Source of the DNA: Adineta vaga
Lineage: Eukaryota; Rotifera
Assembly (NCBI GenBank): GCA_021613535.1
Contig: CP075494.1
Coordinates: forward strand, 5,084,001-5,148,000
Reading direction: 5' to 3'
DNA length: 64,000 nt
Below, piece after piece: positions 11,384 to 22,581 of the stretch; position 1 is the stretch's first letter; each line of letters opens with the position of its first letter. Under the pieces are notes generated by a model that made no database searches, was not told the origin of the DNA, and saw only the letters and a program-made list of their open reading frames with translations. The position numbers and the translations under genes were made by a program.

Positions 11384-11695
11384 ATGAAAACACGAACAGC
11401 TCTTCGTCTATTAAACCCAGTACAACGCACAATTCTTGTTCGCTCACTTTTCAATGCAGGGATTCTGATTTTGAAATTTAAAGAACGTGAAGCTTCCTTT
11501 TTAACCTACGTTAACTTAAATTACGTCGATTTTAGTAAATCTCAAAGCTCTAGTTTAAAAAAAATAAAAACTTTCATTTACGAGGCATTTTATGCACCTT
11601 TTGGCTCTGGTTTGTGTAATTCTTCATTTCAAAATGTTATCATGACAAATTACAAACCTAATCTAGACAAAGGTAGTTGTTTCTCTATTATCTGA
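11384..11695 (+). CDS. Small unrecognised ORF or gene fragment (103 aa)
   Basis: An ATG-initiated ORF of 103 codons. It starts with a basic Arg/Leu-rich stretch (RTALRLLNPVQRTILVRSLF) and ends with segments such as ASFLTYVNLNYVDFS and NSSFQNVIMTNY, whose spacing recalls pentapeptide-type repeats. No signal peptide or full domain is visible. It may be the remnant of a larger repeat protein. The evidence that it is a real gene is weak: length alone, in AT-rich DNA. Confidence 0.3.
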   Translation: MKTRTALRLLNPVQRTILVRSLFNAGILILKFKEREASFLTYVNLNYVDFSKSQSSSLKKIKTFIYEAFYAPFGSGLCNSSFQNVIMTNYKPNLDKGSCFSII

Positions 11696-11871
11696 TAAAT
11701 AACTCTTTATTTTATTTTGTCAGTTTCATCTTGGTTCACAAAACACATTCAAAGAAATAATGTGTGGACACTAACATAGTTTTACTTTCACCTAAAGATC
11801 CTCTAACTTCAGAAGCAGTTAAAATCTAACTTCAAGCTGATAAAGCCTATTATACGATGATTAAAAATCTT

Positions 11872-11930
11872 GAGGGTGTGGGTGTAGATGAGCGTGAATA
11901 CAAGAGACCCTCACCCACACCCACACCCTT
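11872..11930. repeat. G-rich/C-rich hairpin repeat 1
   Basis: The left arm gagggtgtgggtgtag is complementary, with slippage, to the right arm ccctcacccacacccacacc. The two are joined by about 20 bases ending in caagaga. The GGGTGTGGGTGT strand resembles the TGTGGG telomeric repeat reported for bdelloids, but this is an interstitial palindrome, not a telomere array. Confidence 0.65.
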
Positions 11931-12061
11931 CGACATATTATAGCATGTGATAAATGTCAATTCGATCTTTATGAATGGTCAAAACCGACTCGAGTGAAAC
12001 AAGATTTTCAGAAACACATTTTGCTCATCTATTTCTGGTCAACAGTAATCATAGTTATAGT

Positions 12062-12140
12062 TGAGGATGTGGATGAGAGTCGATACAAGAGACCCTCACC
12101 CTCATCCGCATTCTCACACATCCACTCACACTCTACTCCC
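12062..12140. repeat. G-rich/C-rich hairpin repeat 2
   Basis: A second palindrome of the same type, gaggatgtggatgagagt...ccctcaccctcatccgc. Its loop (atacaagagaccctcacc) is identical to part of repeat 1, so the two share an origin. Confidence 0.6.
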
Positions 12141-12474
12141 TCATATGCTACTAAAAATTTTGAGAAAAAAGAAAGCTCATGTTTACTTTACTTTTTTGTT
12201 TACGGAAGAAAATGAATGAGTTAGTAATCGTTCTGTTTTACAACAGAGAAAAGAGGCGTGGGTATTTTCATAAAATTTGAGTTGTGTTGCTTAGTATTTT
12301 CTAAAACAGATGTAACAATTCTCTCCTCAAACTAAAGGAAGAAAAATTGCGTCATTCAACAAACAAAAGGTGTGCATAGTATAAAGCTGAATATAAATTT
12401 ACATTTTCATTAGCATTCGAACGTTCGTCTCATTTCGAATAACTTTCTGATAGACATATATTATTGAAATTTCA

Positions 12475-13344
12475 ATGACTGCAAAAGTTACACGACAATT
12501 AATTAGAAATGTGATGATTATCTTTATTGATATATTTAATCTTGCGGAACAATTAGGTATTTATTTCATTTTAAAAGAGAATGATTTTGGTGAGAATGTT
12601 CAACGACGGTTCTTCTTCATATTATTTTCTATTGGTGCTGCTTCCCTACTCAAACAATCATTTAGTCATTTAAGTGTTCAAATCACTTTCAGTTTATGTA
12701 TTGAAGGTGCTGAATTGATATCATATCTATTATTGCTACCACGTACAACTAGTTTACTCGTTATAGCCATTCTATTTTTCATACTTGAAACTATTTTTCA
12801 TGCAGTCAGTATATTATGTGTGCTAACTTACAAGGGTAATTTTCCAAATCAATTTCCTCTTGCTTGGTGTACAACACCGTTACGTTTGCTTTATTATGGA
12901 CTGCTGTTTGAAACGCAAATATTATTCTTATTTGTGGATCCAAACTCACCATTTCGGAATACTTTCTATGAAATTTTGGTAATATTATCAATATTTTTCG
13001 GTTTGATCACTGTCGAAAAAGTTGTTCTCAGTACATTCAATATGGACGACCATACTAATGATGATAAGGTATATCGAATATGGCATCAACTTTTAAAAAT
13101 ATTAAGCATTTTAGAATATCCTATTCTGATGATTACAGGTATCATCTATGCTTCTAAAATGCTTCAAGATAGAGCAGCGTTGAAAATATATGATTTTATT
13201 ATATATATTCTTATTGTAATCTCATATGGATTGGGTCTATTGGCAACCGCACTCGTTCTTGGATGCACTTTGCATTGGTATATGCCAAAATCACGTTGGT
13301 GTCCGAAAAAAATACGTTTTTCTGCCAAATATGAATTGAAATAA
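12475..13344 (+). CDS. Intronless multipass membrane protein, unknown family (289 aa)
   Basis: An uninterrupted ATG-to-TAA frame of 289 codons. It has about seven or eight hydrophobic segments (for example around residues 10-30, 42-60, 82-112, 135-155, 162-180, 205-225 and 238-262), short polar loops and a basic C-terminus (KSRWCPKKIRF). I do not recognise the family. The predicted topology suggests a plasma or organelle membrane protein, possibly a receptor-like or MARVEL-like fold. That is a guess. The start is supported by homology of the upstream and N-terminal sequence to the remnant at 22201. It lies between the NHL and H+-ATPase genes in both duplicate units, so it belongs to the original duplicated block. 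Confidence 0.75.
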   Translation: MTAKVTRQLIRNVMIIFIDIFNLAEQLGIYFILKENDFGENVQRRFFFILFSIGAASLLKQSFSHLSVQITFSLCIEGAELISYLLLLPRTTSLLVIAILFFILETIFHAVSILCVLTYKGNFPNQFPLAWCTTPLRLLYYGLLFETQILFLFVDPNSPFRNTFYEILVILSIFFGLITVEKVVLSTFNMDDHTNDDKVYRIWHQLLKILSILEYPILMITGIIYASKMLQDRAALKIYDFIIYILIVISYGLGLLATALVLGCTLHWYMPKSRWCPKKIRFSAKYELK

Positions 13345-13546
13345 CTATTAAATCACTTTTCCCCTATGTCTATATTGTAACTAGACTATCACTTGAAATA
13401 CATATCCATTATTAGTAATAAAGTTTATTAAATTCAAACTCACTCACACCCATATTAGTATATATATATATTAGTTCAGAACTAAATTATGAAAATTTCT
13501 AATAGAAGAATACTAGTCTTCATCAACAAAATCAAAGTCTATAGAT

Positions 13547-16500
13547 TTATACAGAAGTTGTTTCACTTTCCAATGGTTCTGCTTGTGTTTTCAGCAATTT
13601 TGAAGCATGATGAGCCTAAGAAATGAACAGATCAGATGTACAATTAAAAATATATTCAAACAGTTTCACAATCGTTTTACCTGTAGTACTGAAAAACGTT
13701 TCAGGTCGTCAGCATCAGTCGAAACTCGACACGAATTGTCATTCTGACCGGCAAGTCTTTGAGCAAAACGACGACGGGTATATTGTGGTGTCGCTAAATC
13801 ACCTATATTTGGTGCGAAATACTTTGCAGCTACATCAACAATTGAATCTTCTATTGTATCCTCCATTTCGTCACTACTTGTAGGTGAACTTCTTCCGACT
13901 GCAGAACTCGATTTCTTCTCTGCGGCAATCTTATTTCCACGACGTGTACGTTGTTCTTGTGTTGATAGCTGAGTCTGTAAACTTTTTTCGATAGCTAGTT
14001 TCTTTCTTGGTTCAAAATAGGCAGCCAGAGCAAACTAAATCACAAAACAAAATATTCATCAAAAACTGTACTTTCATTTTTCAAATCGACTACTTTTATC
14101 AAATCAAATGGAAAAAACCAAATCAAGTTCCATATCCAAACTATTCCAGCCCATGTCCAACCACAACCTCCAACATTTGCAAACCCCCAATTGGCATAAA
14201 CAGCAATCAGTGTTGCAATAATCTGAGCGATTGTAAAAGAGAAAATTAACATAAATGATGGACGATCGAGGAAAAAGAATGTTTGAGAACGTGTTATAAA
14301 TATCAATGCATGGCTCATGATTGAAGATTGTAAATATATGATTGAGTTCAATATTGGATCATTCCATCCAGGATTAGGATCATCTGATGGACGATGTTGT
14401 ATTTTGTTGACACCGAATCTATCTTGAAAGAATGATGTTTTGATAATAATAATAAAGAATACAACTGTTGACAAAGATGAATATATTCCATAAACAGTTG
14501 CATGTGCAAACACATCTGACAATAGCCATTTGGTTGGATATGGAGATGGTTGCACACGATCTTTGGAAATTGTCATCATGGTAGCATTGTTGAGAAGAGT
14601 GAGAATAAGTAACTAGATAACAATAGTTTTCAAAACAATAAAACAAAAGGTTTTGATCGTTTTTTCTTACCATGAACGATGGAAAATCGAATTGAAAGGC
14701 AAAAAGAAGAATTGAATAACCAACTAATAGACGAACTGTCATCGCAGATGTATAAACAGAATAGTTTCTCATACATTGAAATATCTTTCTTGCACTAAGA
14801 ATGGCTTTTTAAAAGAAAAGAGAGAATAACATGTCTATTGTTTGAAACCAAAAAAAAAAGTGTTTGTTTACCTTCGATCACAACTGATAGACCAGGTTCA
14901 GTTAACACAATATCAGCTGCTGAACGTGCTGCATCTGATGCATCAGCAACAGCAATACCAACATTGGCTTTTTTAAGTGCTGGTGCATCATTCACACCAT
15001 CACCAGTCATGGCAATCACATGACCCATGTTTTGTAATCTCTCAACAATTTCATATTTATGTTCAGGATAGACACCAGAAAAACCATCAGCATGTAATAT
15101 CAAATCATCAATATCTTGATAACCTGAGTTTGAAGGTGGACCCTCTTTGAGAACTTTAGATGGAAACATATTATCACCTATGCCAAGACGACGTCCTGTT
15201 TCTTTTGCAATAGCTAACTGATCACCAGTGACCATTTTCACTTTGACACCTAATTCAAGAGCACGATCAATCGTTTCTTTGGTATCTGCACGCGGTGGAT
15301 CATAGATTGGTAGAAGACCAATCAATTTAAAACCATTTCCTTCTCCATCGACAATACCACTTGGAACATCTTCTATAGCAACAGCTAATGATCGTAAACC
15401 TCGTTCAGCAAATTCATCGACATCCTTCTCGAGTTGTTCGATCACTGCTGTTGTTTTATCTCTTGTACACAATTCCAATATTGATCGTGACATTCCTTTT
15501 GAGATACGATGCACTTTACCATCATTCAATGTTCTATAAGTTATTGCTGTTCGTTTCTCTGTTGGATTAAATCTTGAAAGAAGAAGAGGTAGAATTTGAT
15601 TTTTACATCTAATACAAATCCATTTAAACAACTTACGGTTTGAAATGTAATTCTTCAATACCTTCACGTATTTTTTTGATATCACCAAATGCTTCCGTTA
15701 CACATGTATCACTAAAACAAATCATCGAAAAGTTATTATATTTATTCTTATTCTGAAGATTACATGGCATCTTGATGTTGAGTGCGTGATGCAATAGCGG
15801 CATAATGAATAATATCATCCGGTTCAACATCGGCATATTGTTTTAAATTTTTCTTATCAATGACAAGTTTATTTAATGTTAATGTTCCTGTTTTATCTGA
15901 ACATAGAATCGTAACAGCTGCAAGTTCTTCGATAGCTGATACATGTGTGACTATTGCTTTTTGTTTCGATAATTGTCTTGCACCAAGAGCTAACGTTACC
16001 GTCATTACTGTTGCCATCGCTGTAGGAATACCACCAACTAGAGTTACAATTAAATTGTTCATACCACGTCGATATTCATAGCGGAAACCGACACTAAATT
16101 GATAAATAAAGAAATATTTTTCATATAGAAACTAAGATGACTCTCTCTTCATTAGACTACATACTACATAACTAATATTTGAGCAAGGAGAAAGACCACA
16201 ATCCAACAAATGCAAAACAGTCCAATACGACCCATCACTCTTTGGAGATTAGCTATATCGTTATTGTTACTAACTAAGCCAATCGTTCTTCCCATAAAAG
16301 AATATTTTCCAGTACCAATTACTATACGATAATGGAGAAACAATATCTCTCTTTGAACAATAAATAGAAACTTACTAATAGCTTCAGCTTCTCCTTGTTT
16401 ACAGATTGCGCCAGATAAGATTTCATCACCCACTTCTTTTTTCACAGGAAGTGATTCACCAGTTAGTGCTGCTTGATCCATCGTTAGTCGACCATATACA

Positions 16501-17276
16501 GCTAAACAATTGATAGTATTTTATATGCCTTATATTCTATGGAAAAGAGTCTTTCGTCTTACTTATGACTCGTCCATCAGCAGGTACAACATCACCTAAT
16601 TTCAAACTTATGATATCTCCTGGAACAAGATCAGATGCGTCAATCACTCTCCATTCGCCGTTACGTTTTGTTTTTGCTTCTGGTGCTAATGATGCTTGCA
16701 ATGCTTTAACAGAATTGCTAGCATTTCGTTCTTCGATAAAACTGACTGTTGCATTAACAAGCAAAAGTAGAACAATTCCAAGAAAGTCTTGCCAATTTGG
16801 AGGTTTGCCACCACCATTTGATAAAGCAATAGACACAATTGCTGCTATTTCCATCACCCAAGCTGATGGATTCCACATGAAGGAAAGAAACTTTAATACT
16901 GGATTTGTTTTCTTTTCTTCGATTTGATTTGGACCAAACTATAGTTACAGATTAGAAAACTAAAAGAAAGGCAAAGTAAGTTTACCTTTTCTCGTCGTTC
17001 ACTAACTTGATCATCAGTTAAACCATCATGTGACGCTCTTTGAATAAAAAGAATCATGTTTCAACACAATTTTGAAGAGAAAAAGAGTTTGGCAACATAC
17101 TCGAGTAGTTTAAACAGATCTTTCTCTCCCATTTTAGAAAACTCATATTTTTCGCCTTCATATAAATCTTCGACTGTGATAGTTCGTAAAGGATTTTCTG
17201 GAATATCTATTATTATATTTTTATCAGTAGATTTTTCTCCCATTGTTTCACTTTTTTTCTTCGTTTTCTTCAACAT
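13547..17276 (-). CDS. P3A-type plasma-membrane H+-ATPase, copy 1 (1022 aa, 12 exons)
   Basis: Exons: 17276-17101, 17037-16986, 16938-16563, 16501-16376, 16321-16165, 16093-15764, 15711-15637, 15572-14872, 14804-14671, 14612-14094, 14034-13681, 13615-13547. All junctions are GT-AG and in phase, and introns are about 47-71 bp. Visible P-type ATPase motifs: TGES in the A domain; CSDKTGTLT with phospho-Asp ~362; FNPTEKRT and DPPR in the N and hinge regions; [13 protein letters not shown] in the P domain. Together with the plant/fungal-style [12 protein letters not shown] these place it in the H+-pumping P3A class. M2 Asn (~138) and M5 Arg (~689) are kept. The M6 Asp that carries the proton (AHA2 Asp684, Pma1 Asp730) is Asn (~718, [10 protein letters not shown]), and KGAP of the N domain reads KGMS. 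If active it would use ATP to move cations across the plasma membrane. Other animals generally lack this class. Confidence 0.9.
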
Positions 17277-20263
17277 ATTTTAATCTAAAATAAAAAATAA
17301 TATAAATTTTCATCATTTAATCAAGTCAGATCTTTTCGATATAATCGAAAAAAGAGATCAAAAGTTCGAAAGAATATATTTGCACGAATAAATCATATTC
17401 TATTCAATATCTATGCTCTATCCGGAGAGATATCCCGTATACTCTTTTATTTGTCGTACTGACATATAAGTTCTTCTAGTGCAACTAATAAATTATGAAA
17501 GCCTTAAACAGTAAAACAACGTAGTTTATTTACAGATGATGTTCATTGACTTTTAAATCAAATATAGGTAAGTTCTATGAAAAACTTATTAGGAATGAAA
17601 GTAGGTAATAAAAACATGTTTTTCTCAAATCTATTTCATGCTCAACAGATTTATTGAGAACTTGCAAAATATATCATCCTTAAATTCAAGATAACAGAAA
17701 TAAAATAAGAAAAAGAGGTTAATCTTTATAAAAACAATCAAACGTTTCTAGCGAAGTATTTAAAGTGAATCAATAGAAAGAAAAGAATTTCAAGAAGAAT
17801 CTGAATTTTACAAAGTGGATATCTTATCTTACTTTTTGAGAGAATATATATGTATGTATCTGTGAAGATGATGTTTAAAACTATTCTATATCGACTAGTG
17901 ACCATGTTAAAAATCATGAATAGTTAGTTTGAAACATATTCTATTTCTCGAAGAATAGATTCTGATCATGATTCGTCTTTTAAGGACATATATGATCGAT
18001 TATATAATAAATGTTAAGAAAATTCTTTTGTTTTTCCTGCACTTAGTTACCATACATATATATATACTACTTGTACATACTATTTCTATATCTTTCTGAG
18101 GATCGCTATATAAATTCGTGCGAAATATCTAAATGATAATCATTGTTTTTCGTTCGGGTGTTTCACCGAAATACCGATATTGAACGAGGATTTAGGTCGT
18201 TAAGTAACATCACTATCATTTCATATAGCATAACAAAACAATGTTCGTTGAAATTTTGCTTGCAAAGAATACTACCAGCGATGATGTAATTGAACATTTG
18301 TAAAACCTAGAGAGCTTCTTCTTTACTGTCGCTATAATTGACAAAATTCTACCTACAAAAATGTTCTAGCGAATTTAATACTTACGAAAAAATGTACTGT
18401 ACCAAGATGTATATGACTATATTCTATTCTATCTCTTTCACGTTCTTCCTATCGGACACACATCATTGACTAGTTACGCTTTTGAATGCGGTCATATCTT
18501 TATCCTCTTTCCTATAAACTAAGTATTTTTCGTTCATATTCTTATTGTATGACATTATTTTTATTATATTTCTCTTTCTTTTTTCGTCCTTTCTCACCTC
18601 TTCCAATTGACCTGCTCATTCAAAGAGAAAAAAAATGAACTTTAAAGTGAAAGGTCGATTTTGGAAAGAATGAACAATGAATCCTTATGAATAAAGTTCG
18701 ATATTAAAGGCACTTTCTTATGTAGTATTATCTCCTTGTATAAACACTTTTGTGTGGGGAACAAGACGTTTAGTCAATAATTACAATCTTCAATGTTCGC
18801 AATAACATTCGATCACTTATTCGCTAAATTGGATTAATATTTTATTTATATACACATATATGTTAATCTTGCTACACTTACCTTTGAAGTTGAGGAGAAA
18901 AGTCTCAGTTCTTCAATTGTCAGCAAGAGAAAAAAAATATTACTTTTTATATCTGTATGGTGATTAGAACTAAATGTAATGTTCTATCGCCTTGTCATAC
19001 TTCTACTTTATTTCCAAATCAACTGACTTATATATTTTAATGAATAGGAGACAGAGAGAGAGAGCAATATCGAGAGAAACAAGCAAAAGAATAAAAAGAA
19101 ATTATGTGGAATTGGTGACCTGTACAAAGAGAGAGATGAGATGCGATTGGTTACACCACACATATCCTAAACAGTCATATATCTGAACGCATAAAAAGAT
19201 GGAATATGGTTTTATTAGTGACACGAAAGAAAGAAAGAAATTATACAGAAGATAAAGAAACGTGAAGTCAACAAAATAGCTACTAGTTATTTACAGTAGT
19301 GGACAAAATTGTAACTATGTACTAAGGCACTTTCATCTTCTGTGTCTTATGTGCATTCGAATATCACCTCATAACCTCTTTAAACTGATTTATTATGATA
19401 AAAAATAAAGGACAGACACATGTTTCTATAGTCTATTTCACGTAGCCGACAAAGGTCAAGAAAACGAAAGTGATAGATCATATGCGTTCATGTTTTCTTT
19501 TCTCTTAATCATTATTTTTATTCGTTTGCGAACAGTGAAGATAGTTCTTGGTACACCCCTTATTATGAATCGAAAACAGGTCATAATCTTCTCAAAACTT
19601 CAAATCCTTACACTTTTACAGGCTGATTCCACTTAGGAAAATATTTGAAATCAACTCGGTGTTTGCAGTGAGTATATTAGTGATATTGCAGCAAAAGGAA
19701 AATTAAATTTATCATTAAAAATTCGTGTTGACCAGGTCACAAACAAAATATATTTCTGTTCTTTATTTACCTTTTAACATAATGAATAGCTCCGAAGAGA
19801 TTATGAGATGATATTCGGTTGGAGAATATATGAATGTAATTATAGACTAAGTATTAAAATTCTGACAATATTTCAATGACTACTTATTTCAATCTTTTTG
19901 CCTAGATAGTTGTATGTCTCCGTATACGGATCGGAAAAGCGTTTATAAGCATAGGCATTCCACGCGAGTAGATAAAATAGGTTTTTCTAGTAGATCATAT
20001 GAAAGTATGAATTTGAGTTGTTTGATAATATTCAACTGAATTCTTTCTTGTGTCCAAATATTTATAATCACCGTAATAGAGTATCGAGAAATGAAAACTA
20101 AGCATCTAAAATGATAATTGATTCTAATATGATTTTAGTTTAAGTTATCGATCAAATATACGATGTCAAACATATTACAGTATTATTATTCATTTTATTA
20201 ATTCTTTTCTTTTTTCATTTTGTATCTTCTCACACAATATCAAAATAAAAAAGAGCGTTATAT
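17277..20263. other. Intergenic, upstream of ATPase copy 1
   Basis: About 3 kb of AT-rich DNA. Parts (about 17975-18620) align loosely with 26345-26700 upstream of ATPase copy 2, so the duplication includes the promoter side. On the plus strand near 19645-19795 is a coding-looking fragment of about 45 codons (contains SEYISDIAAKGKLNLSLKIR) with no start. 20060-20260 resembles 3690-3833, the 3' flank of NHL copy B. No intact gene is seen. Confidence 0.5.
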
Positions 20264-20994
20264 ATCAACTGAGTTGAAGCCGTTGTACTCTGTTCTTATT
20301 CATATCCGAGACATACGCAAACGTTTCATTTGCGTCCAATTTCAAGTCGAATGGAGTGTCAAGAAGAAGTGCTGTATTTTCAGCTGCCCATTCATACTAC
20401 CAGCGATGAAAATGCCTTCAATAGCATTCACCCTTCAACGAACAATTTGATGATTGTCACCATCTGCGAAGCCCAAAATCGAAGTAGATACGGCAGTTCA
20501 ACCAAATAAAGAATTCGGAGCAAAAGCTTGTACTCGAGTAGTATACGTGTCCGCTACATATAAAGTATCATTATCAGTTACAAACAATCTGTGTGGAGAC
20601 TTGAAGCCCATCGTTCCAGCTCTAGAGCTTCCATCACTATTGTCAGCAACAGTTGATCCAACTAAAAGTGCAAAAACTAAGAAAAGAAAAAAATCCATTG
20701 AAAATCTTCATTAATATATGTCAGTCTGTAGAACTTACTAGTGCTGGTCATTACTGATATTGCAGTGGTTACACTTGAGATTAGTCCAGTTGATGAATTG
20801 TGAAAGAAAAATGAACCAGTAAGTGTTAATTCAAGATGACCATCACTCGAAGGATAATTGCTTATTAACTGACATGTACCATTATTCATCATACAGTTCC
20901 ATTCAACAGTATCAGCTTCAAGAGCAGTGCATGTGCATTGAGCACATACCATCTTGGTGTATAATATGTAATACACGGAGACGATAGAAGCCAT
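20264..20994 (-). pseudogene. PAN/NHL-repeat gene, copy C (pseudogene)
   Basis: Exon 1 (20994..20739) starts like copies A and B but has lost about 38 codons after the first 14, removing most of the signal peptide and the start of the PAN region. The intron is 62 bp. The exon 2 remnant (20676..20264) retains the first NHL unit (SPHRLFVTDNDTLYVADTY), then meets an in-frame TGA after NSLFG. A large deletion joins it to the last NHL units, followed by another stop and a frameshift near 20390. The copy is dead at several independent points. Confidence 0.85.
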
Positions 20995-22200
20995 TGCTTG
21001 AACTTTGTAAAAGAATTAGTATCTAGAATGAGATGAACATTCATATAATTGAATAGAAGCTCGCTATGTTAATTAAAAATATGATTACATTGATGTACGA
21101 ATGATAAATGAAAAACTTGCGTTGTTACATATGATGCTTTGAATTCAGATAGTAATGGTGATTGAAATCCAGCTTACTATATAGACGACTTTTTCAGAGA
21201 TGACTCAAATCGGACTTGACTTGATCTTTGTATGTTTCGATGTAATCATCGAATAAAAGCAAAACTGAATACTAAGTGTCCGTTCAAAACTTTTCCTCTC
21301 CATTTGTCTTTCAAGATTCTTTTTTTCCTGAAATGAAAACATTTAAAAGGCACTCATTTTATCGAGAGAAACGATTGAAACTTTTAAAAAGCTATCAAAG
21401 AATATTTTGAGGAAACCAACAATAGAAAAATTCCATTTTGACAAGCATCTTTAGGATTCTCATGACAGTAGTTTTGTGTCACTGTAAATGTAAAGCAAGG
21501 ACATTTTTATTACGAATATTTCTGTGTTATTTCACATATTTCGAAATCAATCAGCTTAAATGAAGATCTTCTTGTTAAAGCGAATATCAATGTGTTTTTA
21601 AATGAGAAATGGTCAGAGTATGAAAATGCATCATTTGAGACCGAAATTTCTTTCTATAGATTTATATCAATTTCACAATTTTGAAAAGGAAAAGAACTTT
21701 ATTTACGAGTTCAAATACTTCTTTTCTGTATGTTGACATGAGCAAAATATTCATCAGCAGAAGATATTATGCAATTTAAAAAATGCAACATAAACGTGAA
21801 CAGAGGCAGAAAAAGCTGACACTGACATCTACGTTTTTGAAGTTGAAGTTGCAATCATCTCTATCACAGTTTGTTTTTAACATGCACGTAAATATTTATG
21901 CAACAAAAAAGATGAATTAATAATCACTCTTTTGTATGCAACTAACGAGAAAGAAAAGATGATATATTTTGCTTAACGGTCTTATTCAAAAGATGTTTTT
22001 TTTCTAACTAAAAGGGATTATTCGAGATTGATTCGTTCGATAAACACATAGACGAACACAATATCCAGTTGCACATGAGTTTACATTCAAACACTCGTCC
22101 TGTTTTTAGTGAATTTCGAGAAGGAACAGCTTCACTGTATAATTAATACGGTCATTATTATTGTGATTCCATCTGTGAGTCATCAATTTTCTAAATTTTT
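20995..22200. other. Duplicated NHL upstream flank, no gene
   Basis: 21000-21560 matches the upstream flanks of copies A (1080-1600) and B. It is uninterrupted here and serves as the empty site showing the insertion at 6648. 21900-22200 is a diverged match to 12240-12470 in front of the membrane-protein gene. Nothing else is recognisable. Confidence 0.5.
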
Positions 22201-22312
22201 ATATCTGCAAGAGCTACACGCTAAATAATTAGAAGTGTAATGATTGTTTTTATTGACATCTTTAATCTTGCTGAACAATTACGTATTTATTTTATTGTAA
22301 AAGAGAAATAAA
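22201..22312 (+). pseudogene. Remnant of the multipass membrane protein gene
   Basis: Matches the first ~37 codons of the intact gene at 12475. ATG has become ATA, the eighth codon is TAA, and the frame ends at another TAA (22310). Sequence then jumps at about 22340 to the 3' flank of the intact gene (shared words tttttccctatgtctat and gaaatacatatccattat at about 22397 and 22430, compared with 13360 and 13395), so about 250 codons were deleted. Confidence 0.8.
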
Positions 22313-22581
22313 TTCAAATAACGATTGAATCTGAAGATCGATAATTCGAATGAGTAATCTTTATACTGTGAATATAAGAGTTACATAAACACTTTTTCCC
22401 TATGTCTATGTCTTACTTGTACTTATCATTCGAAATACATATCCATTATATGAGAAAGAAAAACGAGAGAGAACAATAAGAAGTATTTAGCAAAACTGTG
22501 ATATATTTTTTCAAAACTAAAATATTACAATATCTAATAGAATCCTATCAGTCTTTATCAACAAAATCAAAGTTTATGGAT

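Larger units (their letters stand above)
11696..12474. other. Intergenic region with G-rich/C-rich hairpins
   Basis: Contains the two hairpin repeats listed separately. The last ~230 bases, upstream of the membrane-protein gene, have a diverged counterpart at about 21900-22200. Otherwise nothing is seen. Confidence 0.5.
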
